Position numbers and translations under genes: made by a program. The notes under the pieces were generated by a model. The model searched no databases and was not told where the DNA came from. It saw only the letters and a program-made list of their open reading frames with translations. From positions 62,001-126,000 of the forward strand of contig NZ_JAUOQH010000008.1 of assembly GCF_030547075.1 (NCBI RefSeq): DNA of 64,000 nt, given 5' to 3'. Position 1 is the first letter of the stretch; the number at the start of each line of letters is the position of its first letter. This DNA comes from Alteromonas sp. 1_MG-2023. Its GTDB lineage: Bacteria; Pseudomonadota; Gammaproteobacteria; Enterobacterales; Alteromonadaceae. Below are positions 51,425-60,726 of this stretch, piece by piece.

Positions 51425-52114
51425 TTATGTATCTCCGAGCATTACGCTATTTAAACGGTCTATCATGTCGTCCCACATTTTCATGGGGCCGCTGCCTCTT
51501 AGCTTTCTGCCTGTTCCCATTGACTTTGCTGCCCATAAGCCTTCACCATTAAAGCTATACACAGGCGCAAGATCTCGTCGCTGGCTTGCCGGTAATATAC
51601 GGCGATTTATATTATCGAGCACTAAAGGAACAGATGTAGGAGTTGGATAGTACGCTAACACCATATGTGCCTGATTCAATTCTAATGCAGTTACATACAT
51701 AAGCCGCAGTTGCGATTCAGGTATTCCCAATTCTAATAATGAAAAGTATTTGGCAATTGAATAGTCTTCACAGTCGCCAGCACCTGTACTAATAAACTCG
51801 ATAGGAGTGGCCCAGTAATCGGGTTGTCGCCAATGTTTTAAGTCATCTACAAAATCAAATTGGTTAAAAAAGCGATTTACCTGATATAACTTTTCGTCAA
51901 TATCGTCATTTTCGATTTCGCTAACTAATTGTCTCCACTTTGCTACATCGGTAGACGCCTGCTTACCAAATAAGCTTTCAATTCTATTGTAAACCTGTGA
52001 AGTGAATATGTTTTCTTGCTGAGCTGCAACAAATGAAACGATGCCAATTAACAACCCAGTTAGCGCATAAGTACAGGTTCGGCGGTAATTTTTACACGCG
52101 TAGCGAGTTGTCAT
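51425..52114 (-). CDS. lapG: LapG-type periplasmic cysteine protease
   Basis: A 229-residue transglutaminase-like cysteine protease that cleaves RTX-type adhesins near their N-terminus to release biofilms. It has an N-terminal signal or anchor (about 14-31). The triad is Cys115 (GAGDCEDYS), His150 (NQAHMVLAYY) and Asp167 (LVLDN), all present, and acidic residues for calcium are around DDLKHW and GDCEDY. lapD follows. The adhesin substrate is not in the window. Confidence 0.95.
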   Translation of the reverse strand: MTTRYACKNYRRTCTYALTGLLIGIVSFVAAQQENIFTSQVYNRIESLFGKQASTDVAKWRQLVSEIENDDIDEKLYQVNRFFNQFDFVDDLKHWRQPDYWATPIEFISTGAGDCEDYSIAKYFSLLELGIPESQLRLMYVTALELNQAHMVLAYYPTPTSVPLVLDNINRRILPASQRRDLAPVYSFNGEGLWAAKSMGTGRKLRGSGPMKMWDDMIDRLNSVMLGDT

Positions 52115-52539
52115 GCCTGTTAGACCCTAATGCTTCATACTAAAACAGTTTGTACAGTGTAGTAGCTGTCAAAAATATTTAATCACTTCTTAGTACTATG
52201 GAAAATGTGATAGTACATTGATAATGGCAAAGTTATACGAAAGTTTAAAGCGGTTTTTCATGCAAAACCGTATATTTATTAGCCATTGGCGATATTTGGC
52301 ATGTTTCATGTATGGCAAAAACCGAAAAATAAATAAATTATCGCTATTTATTTATCACTACAAAGCCTATTAAGAAGTTGCCGCTGCAACTCGAAATGAA
52401 AGTGGCTAACTAGGGGCTATACATAGTAGCTATATTATAAGCAGCCAGATAAGTGTTGTAAATTTACCACAAAATCAAATTTAAGCTGTGCTAAGCTTAT
52501 ACTTAGCATTTAGTCTAATGACAAGGAATAGAGCGTTTC
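52115..52539. promoter_or_regulatory. Control region between lapG and the EPS assembly operon
   Basis: A 425 bp AT-rich gap between divergent genes, with no gene. TGCTAAG (52489-52495) and CTTAGCA (52502-52508) form an inverted repeat 32 bases before the first glycosyltransferase start. I found no ops/JUMPstart element. Confidence 0.5.
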
Positions 52540-53676
52540 ATGCTGAGAAGTAATAGTCCAGTAGTGTTTATAATAAATTCCCTAGAAGGCGGTGGGGCTG
52601 AAAGGGTTATGGCTAAGTTGCTAACCATTATGGAAGATTACTTTTCCCAGCTTAATATTCCAGTGCACCTTGTATTGCTAGATACATTAGAAGAAAGCCA
52701 AACCTGCCCGCAATATGTAACTAAAACCGTATTAACCAGCAACGGTAGTTTGAAGACAGGTTATCAGCAATTAAAGCCCCTATTAAAATCACTAAACCCA
52801 CAAGTGTGTTTCAGCTTTTTAACCCGAAGTAATTTCTTAAATATCGCGATAGCGAAGTCTTTAGGTTACCGCGCAATTATTAGCGAACGGGTTAATACTA
52901 CAAGCCATTTGTCTGGCGGTTTGAAAGATGGCGTCAGTCGTTTTTTAGTTAAGCTGCTTTATAAACGAGCCAATAACGTTGTTGCTGTTTCCGAAGGCGT
53001 AAAAGCCGATTTAATTCAGAACTACGCTGTGCCCAAACTAAAAATCTCGCTTCTATACAACCCTTACGATATTACCCAATTAAAAGAACTGGCAAGCCAG
53101 GCGGTAACAGATATACCTAAGGCGCCTTACATTATTGGGGTAGGGCGGTTAGTTAAAAATAAGAACTTCTCATTATTATTAAATGCATACGCGAAAGCCA
53201 ATATAGTCGAAGACTTGGTTATTTTAGGCGTGGGCGATGAAGAGGTAATGCTTAAAGAACTAGCTTCCACACTAGGTATTGCTGACAAAGTACACTTTTT
53301 AGGGTTTAAGCCAAACCCATACCCGTATGTGGCAAATGCAGAGTATTTTGTTTCGACCAGTAATGCCGAAGGTTTCCCGAACGCTATTGTAGAAGCTATG
53401 TGTTTAGACAAGCCGGTAATCGCAACAAATTGCGAGTCGGGGCCAGCCGAGATCATTGCAGAGCAATACCCTTATCAAGTTTCTGGTGCCAGCGAGGAAA
53501 AGAATGGCATACTGTGCGAATTAAATAATGCACAGGGTGTTGCCGAAGCCTTGACCCTCTTCAAAGATAGCGCAGATAGGGCGCGCTATGTTGAAAAAAG
53601 CCAAGCGTGTGCGCAGCAATTTTCTTACGCGGCATTTTATAATCGCGTAAGCGCCATTCTAGAAAAAGATGACTAA
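52540..53676 (+). CDS. Glycosyltransferase family 4
   Basis: A 378-residue cytoplasmic GT-B glycosyltransferase, first gene of the assembly operon. It has the N-terminal glycine loop SLEGGGAERVMAKL, the nucleotide-sugar domain starting at GVGRLVKNKNFSLLL, and the EX7E-type motif SNAEGFPNAIVEAMCLDKPVIATNCESGPAEI. Donor and acceptor cannot be told. It is similar to family-4 enzymes that transfer GalNAc or related sugars in capsule loci. Six bases separate it from the polymerase gene. Confidence 0.93.
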   Translation: MLRSNSPVVFIINSLEGGGAERVMAKLLTIMEDYFSQLNIPVHLVLLDTLEESQTCPQYVTKTVLTSNGSLKTGYQQLKPLLKSLNPQVCFSFLTRSNFLNIAIAKSLGYRAIISERVNTTSHLSGGLKDGVSRFLVKLLYKRANNVVAVSEGVKADLIQNYAVPKLKISLLYNPYDITQLKELASQAVTDIPKAPYIIGVGRLVKNKNFSLLLNAYAKANIVEDLVILGVGDEEVMLKELASTLGIADKVHFLGFKPNPYPYVANAEYFVSTSNAEGFPNAIVEAMCLDKPVIATNCESGPAEIIAEQYPYQVSGASEEKNGILCELNNAQGVAEALTLFKDSADRARYVEKSQACAQQFSYAAFYNRVSAILEKDD

Positions 53677-53682
53677 TTAACT

Positions 53683-55014
53683 ATGTTTGAAGCAATCAAA
53701 CTTTTAGTTGCAGTAGTTAGCCTGATAATGGTTTATAGAACTATTACAGGTAACTGCAACAAGTACTTAGCTTTTGCGATTTGCGCTATTTGGCTTAGAT
53801 ATTTTCTATCTGCCTTCCATACCATCACATACCCACCATTAGTGGCTGGCTTTTCTATTAACGCATTGGGAAGTATTGGTGTGGCTGGACTGGGCCTGTT
53901 ACTAATTCCTACCGCAGTGTTTACGTTAAAAAAACTGTTTCCTTTTTATGTGTTTTTTATTGCGATAGCAGTAAGTGGTTTCGTAAACCTGCAAATCCCT
54001 GGCACAATAAATGTGTTGGTTAAATGGTGTTATTTTTTAGTATTAGCGGGTGCGTTATTTCTATCTATTCGCAGCCAAGGGCAAAATGAAACGTTTAAGA
54101 AGTTGCTAGTCGCTTTTATTATGCCAGTGGCTCTTCAAATATTATCAATTATTCTTGGTCAAGCTAAAGCTGCAGAGGCTGATGGGTCTACAAGTTATAT
54201 TGGTGGTTACAACCATGAAGCTGCCTTTTCTATGATAATTGTGAGTTTTGTGTTTGTAGTGGGGCTTACAGAGCGCAGCTCAATACGCTTTAGAACAGGC
54301 TTGTTCTCATTATCGATTTTTCTACTTATTCTAGTTAATTACCGAACAGCAATTCTTACGATACTGCCCATCGCCGCAGTATTCTATTTTACATTAGTAG
54401 AACAACGTTTAAAACCTTCCCAAAAAGCACCAGTAATGACTATCGTCACCATGTTTATTGTTACAGTATTTATGGTGCTTTCATTTACCATGCGCGAACG
54501 TTTTGCTGACGTAGGTTTATTGGTAAGTAATTTAGATATAATCTTTAAGGCTCCAATTTATTTTAGTGAATCTGAAAAAGATATCATGTCTGCACGAGTG
54601 TTTATCTGGAGCCAATATATAGACGCATTTACAAATGCGAATTTACTAAACCAGTTGGTGGGGTTTGGACCCGATTCATGGAAAGGCGTGTTTGCGAAAT
54701 ACGCACATAATACGTATGTCTCAAACCTGTATGAATATGGTTTTTTAGGGTTTAGTGCTTTTATTTATATGTGCGCTTTTTGTTTGCTTCAGGCATTTAA
54801 AATTGCCAGTAAAGGATTATCTAAAATAGTAGCCTTTTCAATTTTAGGTTTTCTGATAATGAACATGGCGACAATGCCATTGTGGAATATTGAAGGCCTA
54901 GTTTTCTTCGCCATTTTGATAAGTGTAGTGTTTTCTTCATCAACGTCTAAAAAACCAATTTTTTCTAAAGTAAATGGCAGAAAAGTAAATCATGAGGTTC
55001 GTGAGGTAATATGA
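53683..55014 (+). CDS. wzy: Polysaccharide polymerase (Wzy-like)
   Basis: A 443-residue integral membrane protein with about 11 helices and a large periplasmic loop near residues 285-345 (SARVFIWSQYIDAF..LVGFGPDSWKG..YAHNTYVSNLYEYGFLG). The late GFGPD...AHNTY...YEYG pattern is the O-antigen polymerase signature. Together with the flippase at 60727 it marks a Wzx/Wzy-dependent pathway. Its end overlaps the next start by 4 bases (ATGA). Confidence 0.88.
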   Translation: MFEAIKLLVAVVSLIMVYRTITGNCNKYLAFAICAIWLRYFLSAFHTITYPPLVAGFSINALGSIGVAGLGLLLIPTAVFTLKKLFPFYVFFIAIAVSGFVNLQIPGTINVLVKWCYFLVLAGALFLSIRSQGQNETFKKLLVAFIMPVALQILSIILGQAKAAEADGSTSYIGGYNHEAAFSMIIVSFVFVVGLTERSSIRFRTGLFSLSIFLLILVNYRTAILTILPIAAVFYFTLVEQRLKPSQKAPVMTIVTMFIVTVFMVLSFTMRERFADVGLLVSNLDIIFKAPIYFSESEKDIMSARVFIWSQYIDAFTNANLLNQLVGFGPDSWKGVFAKYAHNTYVSNLYEYGFLGFSAFIYMCAFCLLQAFKIASKGLSKIVAFSILGFLIMNMATMPLWNIEGLVFFAILISVVFSSSTSKKPIFSKVNGRKVNHEVREVI

Positions 55015-56123
55015 AGATATGTGCAATAGGGTTACGTGGGATACCTGATGTTATGGGGGGCATAGAGTCTCATTGTCAGCAGTTGTATCCTCGTATGGTT
55101 GAAAGTGGTGTTTCGGTTACAGTAATTGCACGTTCTCCGTATGTGAACCAAAAAAAGTATACTTATAAAGGTGTTAACGTAATAAGTGTGTGGACATTAC
55201 AACATAAATTTTTAGAAACATTTATGCATACTTTCTTCGCTATTCTATACGCTAGAATTTTTGTGCATCCAGATGTTATTCATCTTCATGCTATTGGCCC
55301 TGCTTTGTTTACACCATTGGCTAGATTGTTAGGCATGAAAGTGGTGGTTACCCATCATGGTGCCGATTACGACAGGCAAAAATGGAATGGTCTCGCTAAG
55401 TTTATTCTTAAGACTGGCGAAAAAATGGGTGTGCTTTTTTCCAACAAAATGTTTGTTGTAGGTAAAACACTTACTCAAAGATTAAAGACACAGTTTCCGA
55501 AACAAGCCGCACAAATTAACTATGTGCCAAATGGAATGCTTCCATCATTTACAGGTGCTATAGCTGCGAGTGCTCTTCCGAAAGAACTATCTATATCTTC
55601 ACAAGGTTATATTTTAACAGTTGGTAGGTTAGTACCAGAGAAGGGCTTTCACGACCTTGTTACCGCTTATAAGGCTTCAACTACTCATTTAAAGTTAGTG
55701 ATTGTGGGGAAAGCAGATCACCAAGATGAATACGCTGCTTCTTTGGCTAAAGAGGCAAGTGCAAACATAATTTTCGCGGGGCGAAGATCTGGCGATGAAC
55801 TAAAGGCACTATACAAGCATGCTAAAGTGTTTGTTCTACCCTCATACCATGAGGGGTTACCTATCGTAGCGTTAGAAGCTATAAGCGCAGGTGCGCCAGT
55901 GATATTAAGTGATATTTTACCGAATAAAGATATTGAAGCACCTGATGACAGTTACTTTTCAGTGGGAAATACTTCTGCATTATCTAAAAAGATAACTGGG
56001 CTAGATTCACTGAGTTTAGAGTTAGACCAAAGTGCTTTTTTGTATGAATTCAATTGGGATAGGATTGCAGAAAAAACCATCACACTAATAAATATGATTG
56101 GTACGAAAGGTGATAGCCGATGA
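55011..56123 (+). CDS. Glycosyltransferase family 4
   Basis: A 370-residue GT-B enzyme. N-terminal GLRGIPDVMGGIESHCQQL resembles rhamnosyl- and glucosyltransferase-type GT4 proteins with the GxRGIPxxxGGxE loop. Acceptor-side THHGADYDRQKW and donor-side TVGRLVPEKGFHDL and PSYHEGLPIVALEAISAGAPVI are present, giving both Glu of the EX7E motif. It overlaps both neighbours by 4 bases (ATGA), so translation is coupled. Confidence 0.93.
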   Translation: MKICAIGLRGIPDVMGGIESHCQQLYPRMVESGVSVTVIARSPYVNQKKYTYKGVNVISVWTLQHKFLETFMHTFFAILYARIFVHPDVIHLHAIGPALFTPLARLLGMKVVVTHHGADYDRQKWNGLAKFILKTGEKMGVLFSNKMFVVGKTLTQRLKTQFPKQAAQINYVPNGMLPSFTGAIAASALPKELSISSQGYILTVGRLVPEKGFHDLVTAYKASTTHLKLVIVGKADHQDEYAASLAKEASANIIFAGRRSGDELKALYKHAKVFVLPSYHEGLPIVALEAISAGAPVILSDILPNKDIEAPDDSYFSVGNTSALSKKITGLDSLSLELDQSAFLYEFNWDRIAEKTITLINMIGTKGDSR

Positions 56124-56986
56124 GTTTGAAAATTTCAGTAGTTATAACCACTTATAATCGTCCTGATTGTTTATTGGAAGCCTTAGATGGCATTAAAAAT
56201 CAGCAATACTCGCCGTATGAAATATTTATTATTGACGACAATTCAAGCTGCTCGTATGACAGTGTTAAGCCGGCTGTTGACTCTTTGAATGCAAAATATT
56301 GTAGGCAAGATGTTTCATGTGGTGCGAATAAGGCAAGAAATTTAGGCGTTGAATATGCCAGCGGTGATGTAATTGCCTTTCTTGACGATGATGATATTTG
56401 GTTACCAGAATATTTAGCTACTTTGAGTGAGCTGTACCAAAAGGGAGCAGATGCAGTTGTTTCTGGTTTTAAACAATTGGGAAAAGAGGACGTAATTGTA
56501 ATCAACAAAGATACCTCAGTGACTAAATCTTCGTTACTACGAGGGAATACTTACTGTGGTATGAGTGGGTTTAGTGCTAAGCGCGACTTGCTAATCAAGA
56601 GCCAATTCGATGAAGCCTTAAATAACGGGCAAGACTGGGATATGTATGTTCGATTATTTCAGCAGGGTGTCTCTTTTATTAACGTGCCGAAACCGATCTT
56701 TCTCTATCGATTTCAAAATGAAGATGGAATTGGCGCAAAGGTAAGAAAAATGAAAATCGAAAATATTGATGAAAGGATAGGTTCTGCAGTAAAGCATCGT
56801 CAATTTCTAGGCGAATACTGGTTCAAAAAAAGAGTGTCAGAGCAACTGTTATTTTCTTTGAAGCACAAAAGTAACAAGTTCGGCTGGATAAAATATTCAA
56901 TTGAAAAAACAGGAATATTTGCAACAGTAATGTTTTTTGTCCGCGCGCTTAAGAGAAAGTTAACTAAAAGCCCGATGTCAATCTGA
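56120..56986 (+). CDS. Glycosyltransferase family 2
   Basis: A 288-residue GT-A enzyme. VVITTYNRPDCLLEALDGIKNQ is the start of the nucleotide-binding fold, FLDDDDIWLPEYL the metal-binding DXD, and NGQDWDMYVRLFQQG the catalytic-base ED region. The C-terminal tail is basic and may touch the membrane. It is coupled to the upstream GT4 by a 4-base overlap. Substrate unknown. Confidence 0.92.
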   Translation: MSLKISVVITTYNRPDCLLEALDGIKNQQYSPYEIFIIDDNSSCSYDSVKPAVDSLNAKYCRQDVSCGANKARNLGVEYASGDVIAFLDDDDIWLPEYLATLSELYQKGADAVVSGFKQLGKEDVIVINKDTSVTKSSLLRGNTYCGMSGFSAKRDLLIKSQFDEALNNGQDWDMYVRLFQQGVSFINVPKPIFLYRFQNEDGIGAKVRKMKIENIDERIGSAVKHRQFLGEYWFKKRVSEQLLFSLKHKSNKFGWIKYSIEKTGIFATVMFFVRALKRKLTKSPMSI

Positions 56987-57042
56987 CATTTTATTAACTC
57001 ATTTAAACAATTAATCATTTTAAGATAACAATAGGATTATTT

Positions 57043-58314
57043 ATGAAAGCAATTATTGAAGGTGGGAAGATCCCACAGGGAACAGTAAATGTCAGCGGTG
57101 CTAAAAATTCAGCAACAAGACTTCTTGCAGCAGCATGTATATCCGATGGTGAAGTAATACTTCAAAATTTTCCCACTCAGCTAGTTGATGCACAGCATAA
57201 GATTAGATTCCTTCAGAACATTGGTGCAGAAATCATTGTGGATGACGAAGCTGAAACTTTACGCATTAACAGTGCTGGAATAACATCAACGGAACTTGAT
57301 GTTTATGATTACCCTATCCGTACAACTTACCTTCTTGCTGCGGCACAAATTAAAAGATCTGGAAGTGCGAAAATTCCATACCCTGGTGGTTGTAAAATCG
57401 GTAGTCGTGGTTATGACCTTCATATAATGGTCTGGGAGTCGCTGGGCTGTAAAGTGACAGAAGAACCAGAATTCATACATATTGAAGGAAAAAACTTCAT
57501 TGGCGGTCAGATAAAGTTCCCTATTTCAACTGTGGGCGGCACAGAAAATGCTCTAATTTGTGCGAGCATGGCGGTAGGTAAAACAGAAATTATTAATGCT
57601 TATATAACACCAGAAATTGAAGACCTTATCGATTTTCTAAGAAGAATGGGTAGTGTAATTGAAGTAAATGGCAGCAGTAATATTGTTGTCGAAGGTGTCG
57701 ATTACCTAAAAGGCACAATTAAAAGTGTAATGTATGACCGAATTGAAGCACTAACTTGGCTTGTTTACGGCGTGCTTTCAAAAGGTACACTTCTAATCAA
57801 TAACGTCCCTTTTGAATCTATGGAAGTACCATTGCTCCATTTAAAAAAGATGGGGATAGATTTTTTAAGTAATTCAAATAGTATCTATTTTTCACCAGAT
57901 TGTATCAAGAATGGCCAAGTTGAATCTTTTGAACTAGCTTGTGGCGCGCACCCCGGCATCATTTCTGATATGCAGTCATTCTATACTCTTCTAGGTATAG
58001 TCGCTCAGGGTGATTCACGAATCTTCGATTATCGTTATCCTAAGCGCATTGCTTATGCTGATGAATTGCAAAAATTAATTGATGTTCCAGTTGTTGAGAC
58101 TGAGGAAGGCAAGATTACTACACGTGGTCCTGGTGCTTTTATTCCAGGAGAAGTAACGTCCACAGATTTACGCGGAAGCATGGCTTTAGTTATGGCTGCT
58201 TTGTGTGCTGAAGGGAAGTCTGTAGTAAATGATGTAGAAATGGCACTCCGTGGCTACAACAACCTTGAAGGGAAACTTTCTCAACTTGGCATACATATAG
58301 AAATACAAAAGTAG
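57043..58314 (+). CDS. MurA-like UDP-GlcNAc enolpyruvyl transferase in EPS operon
   Basis: A 423-residue EPSP-synthase-fold enzyme of the MurA family, predicted to add enolpyruvate to the 3-OH of UDP-GlcNAc or a similar nucleotide sugar. Catalytic residues match E. coli MurA: Lys21-Asn22 (SGAKNSAT), Cys117 in PGGCKIG, Asp309 in SDMQ, Arg377 (DLRGSM) and Arg403 (LRGYNNLE). Substitutions around the sugar pocket (IGSRGYDLHI for IGARPVDLHI) suggest a changed substrate. It lies in the glycosyltransferase operon, followed by a MurB-like gene after 9 bases, so it is probably an additional copy specific to the polymer rather than the cell-wall enzyme. Confidence 0.9.
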   Translation: MKAIIEGGKIPQGTVNVSGAKNSATRLLAAACISDGEVILQNFPTQLVDAQHKIRFLQNIGAEIIVDDEAETLRINSAGITSTELDVYDYPIRTTYLLAAAQIKRSGSAKIPYPGGCKIGSRGYDLHIMVWESLGCKVTEEPEFIHIEGKNFIGGQIKFPISTVGGTENALICASMAVGKTEIINAYITPEIEDLIDFLRRMGSVIEVNGSSNIVVEGVDYLKGTIKSVMYDRIEALTWLVYGVLSKGTLLINNVPFESMEVPLLHLKKMGIDFLSNSNSIYFSPDCIKNGQVESFELACGAHPGIISDMQSFYTLLGIVAQGDSRIFDYRYPKRIAYADELQKLIDVPVVETEEGKITTRGPGAFIPGEVTSTDLRGSMALVMAALCAEGKSVVNDVEMALRGYNNLEGKLSQLGIHIEIQK

Positions 58315-58323
58315 GATAGGTTT

Positions 58324-59307
58324 ATGGAACTCCATTTGCCGTTAGATTTGCAACAGCAACTTAACGCCAAATTCAAGGGCGAGGTAGAATACCTCGTCCC
58401 GCTGAATGAATTAAGTTATTGGAAAATTGGGGGATTAGCTCAATGTGTAATTACCCCTCTTTCTCTTGATAGCTTGCAAGAAGCTTTAGCTATAACTAGT
58501 GAGTTCAATGAAATTCCAAGAATAGTTATCGGTGATTGCTCTAATCTTCTTTTCGACGACGAAGGGTTTAATGGAGTTCTCATAAAGATTGGTGACGGCT
58601 TAAGTAAAATCTCCGTAAGCGAGAATAGTATCTACTGTGAGGCCGGGGCATGGGTTCCTGAGGTTGCTTACCGTTCATATCGTAACAGTTTGAGTGGTAT
58701 TGAACATATATGCGGTATACCTGGACGTATAGGCGGCTTAGTTTATATGAATGGTGGTAGCCAACGTAGGGGAATCTTAGAAAACGTTGATAATGTAGTC
58801 GTGATGTCGCTTAAAGGGGAAATCCGAACCATTTTCTCTAATGAAATTATTCATTCCTATCGTGAGTCACCATTTCAAGGCGAGCCAGTAATTATTGCTG
58901 CGGTAACGTTAAAGTTAGAAACGAAGTCACGCGCAATAGTACGAAATGACATGCGGAAAATATTATCGAGCCGAAGAAAGAAGTTTCCTCGAAAACTTCC
59001 TAATTGCGGCTCCGTTTTTCTTTCGAACCCAGCTATGTATGATGTTATAGGCCCCCCAGGGTTCGCTATAGAAAAAGCAGGATTAAAAGGCGTGAGAAAA
59101 GGTAATGCTCAGCTTTCGCCTTTACACGCGAACTTTATTGTTAATTTAGGTGGAGCAAGTAGTTCAGACGTATTGTATTTAATAGCTTTAGCACGAAATA
59201 CAGTAAAAGAACTTACTGGGTTTAGTATGGATTGTGAGGTCAGATATATCCGCCCAGACGGTGAAATGATGCAAGCACATACGTATACCGACAGCTTAGA
59301 CGTATAA
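58324..59307 (+). CDS. MurB-like FAD-dependent enolpyruvyl reductase in EPS operon
   Basis: A 327-residue FAD enzyme of the MurB family, predicted to reduce an enolpyruvyl to a lactyl (1-carboxyethyl) ether. The FAD region is IGDCSNLLF and GIPGRIGGLVYMNGGSQRRGI; the active site has YRESPFQ (Arg and Tyr region), Ser230 in NCGSVF (proton donor, Ser229 in E. coli) and Glu305 in CEVRYI (Glu325). It is the shorter, type II-like form. Cell-wall MurB usually reads GSVGG and N(I/A)GAYG; here GRIGG and NGGSQRRG differ, which again suggests a distinct substrate. It follows the MurA-like gene directly. Confidence 0.88.
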   Translation: MELHLPLDLQQQLNAKFKGEVEYLVPLNELSYWKIGGLAQCVITPLSLDSLQEALAITSEFNEIPRIVIGDCSNLLFDDEGFNGVLIKIGDGLSKISVSENSIYCEAGAWVPEVAYRSYRNSLSGIEHICGIPGRIGGLVYMNGGSQRRGILENVDNVVVMSLKGEIRTIFSNEIIHSYRESPFQGEPVIIAAVTLKLETKSRAIVRNDMRKILSSRRKKFPRKLPNCGSVFLSNPAMYDVIGPPGFAIEKAGLKGVRKGNAQLSPLHANFIVNLGGASSSDVLYLIALARNTVKELTGFSMDCEVRYIRPDGEMMQAHTYTDSLDV

Positions 59308-59444
59308 TATTCAAATAATAATGTAACCCGTAATTTAGAGCATCAGAGTACACATGTACAAGTTCAATGAACATGGTGCAGGTTACGGATGTAATGTTGT
59401 TCAAAATATTACTAAATATGTGCCGCGAAAAGGAAACTTGTATC

Positions 59445-60707
59445 ATGGAACATCAAAAAATAAGCGTACTTTATTTTCTTAATCGTTTTCCGCTTCCTTC
59501 AGAAACCTTTGTCATTGATCAGATCTGTGGGTTGATGGACAGAGGAATAGACATTAGTATCATTTCGCTTATCAAAGGCGACTACGATAACATGCATGAA
59601 AAAGTTGTAGAGTATGGATTAGACAAAAAGACAGTATATTTGTCTGAACAAACAAGTCATAAGTTTTTTAGTCGTATATTTTCTTTAGGCACTTCCTTAT
59701 TCAATCCAAAGATTATTGCCTTACTAAACTTTTTTAAATACGGCAGTGTCGCTAGAAATTTACTTCTTCCTCTAGTGGAGAAGAAAAAAGAGAAAAAAAG
59801 CTACGACTTCATCATTGCTCATTTTGGAACAGCTGGTGTTACAGCAATGAAAATAATTGATGCTAATGTATTGGAAGGTAAACTTATACCTGTTTTCCAC
59901 GGTGCTGATATTTCGAAGAAAAAGAACTTAGAGACATATCAAGCAGATTATCAATTATTATTCAAAAAATCCTTTGCTTTATTCCCTATTAGTGAGTTGT
60001 GGAAAAACAAACTAATAGAACTAGGGGCTGAAGATAATAAGATTTTGGTCAATAGGATGGGGATTGATGTCGATAAATTTGATTTTAAGAACTCTAGCCA
60101 AAAAGAAGACAAAATTTTCAGGATAGTTTCTGTTGCACGTATGGTCGAAAAAAAGGGCATTGATGATGCCATTCAGGCAATGAGTTTACTCAAGAAGAGT
60201 ACTGAAATTCGATTTAAATATGACTTAGTTGGTGGTGGCCCGTTATTAGATACCTTAAAAGAACAGGCTAATAAATTAGGCCTCACAGACATTATAAAGT
60301 TCCACGGAGTACAAACCCACTCTGGTGTAAAGAAACTTTTAGGTGAAGCTGATATATTCTTGTTGCCATCGAAAATCGCTAGCGATGGTGATATGGAGGG
60401 AATTCCCGTTTCACTGATGGAATCAATGTCTAGCGGTATTGTAACGCTCTCGACGTTTCATAGTGGTATTCCAGAACTAATAGAGCATGAAGTTCAAGGT
60501 TTTTTAGTGCCAGAAAATTCACCATCAAAAATTGCTGAACAATTAAAAAGAATTGTAGAAGGCGAATATAAATTATCAGAGATAAGACTAAATGCATTGG
60601 ATAAGGTGCAAGGTGAATTCAACCAAAAAAATGCGTACGATCAAATGTACAATTTTATGAATGAAAATTTAAAAAAATCTACGCCTTGTATCACTAAAAT
60701 TAAGTAG
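59445..60707 (+). CDS. Glycosyltransferase family 4 (WcaL/AmsK-like)
   Basis: A 420-residue GT-B enzyme. I start at 59445, after AAAGGA, rather than at the upstream ATG 59367, because family N-termini begin with a strand like ISVLYFLNRFPLPSETFV. That block, with PSETF, and the later GIPVSLMESMSSGIVTLSTFHSGIPELI resemble colanic acid and amylovoran transferases. It has the highest A+T look of the operon together with the next gene. Substrate unknown. Confidence 0.9.
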   Translation: MEHQKISVLYFLNRFPLPSETFVIDQICGLMDRGIDISIISLIKGDYDNMHEKVVEYGLDKKTVYLSEQTSHKFFSRIFSLGTSLFNPKIIALLNFFKYGSVARNLLLPLVEKKKEKKSYDFIIAHFGTAGVTAMKIIDANVLEGKLIPVFHGADISKKKNLETYQADYQLLFKKSFALFPISELWKNKLIELGAEDNKILVNRMGIDVDKFDFKNSSQKEDKIFRIVSVARMVEKKGIDDAIQAMSLLKKSTEIRFKYDLVGGGPLLDTLKEQANKLGLTDIIKFHGVQTHSGVKKLLGEADIFLLPSKIASDGDMEGIPVSLMESMSSGIVTLSTFHSGIPELIEHEVQGFLVPENSPSKIAEQLKRIVEGEYKLSEIRLNALDKVQGEFNQKNAYDQMYNFMNENLKKSTPCITKIK

Positions 60708-60726
60708 AGCGAGCTTACAAAAAGTT

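Noticed and set aside
52281..52320. TGGC-containing sequences before the assembly operon considered as sigma-54 promoters
   Set aside because: GG and GC spacing is wrong by at least one base in each case.
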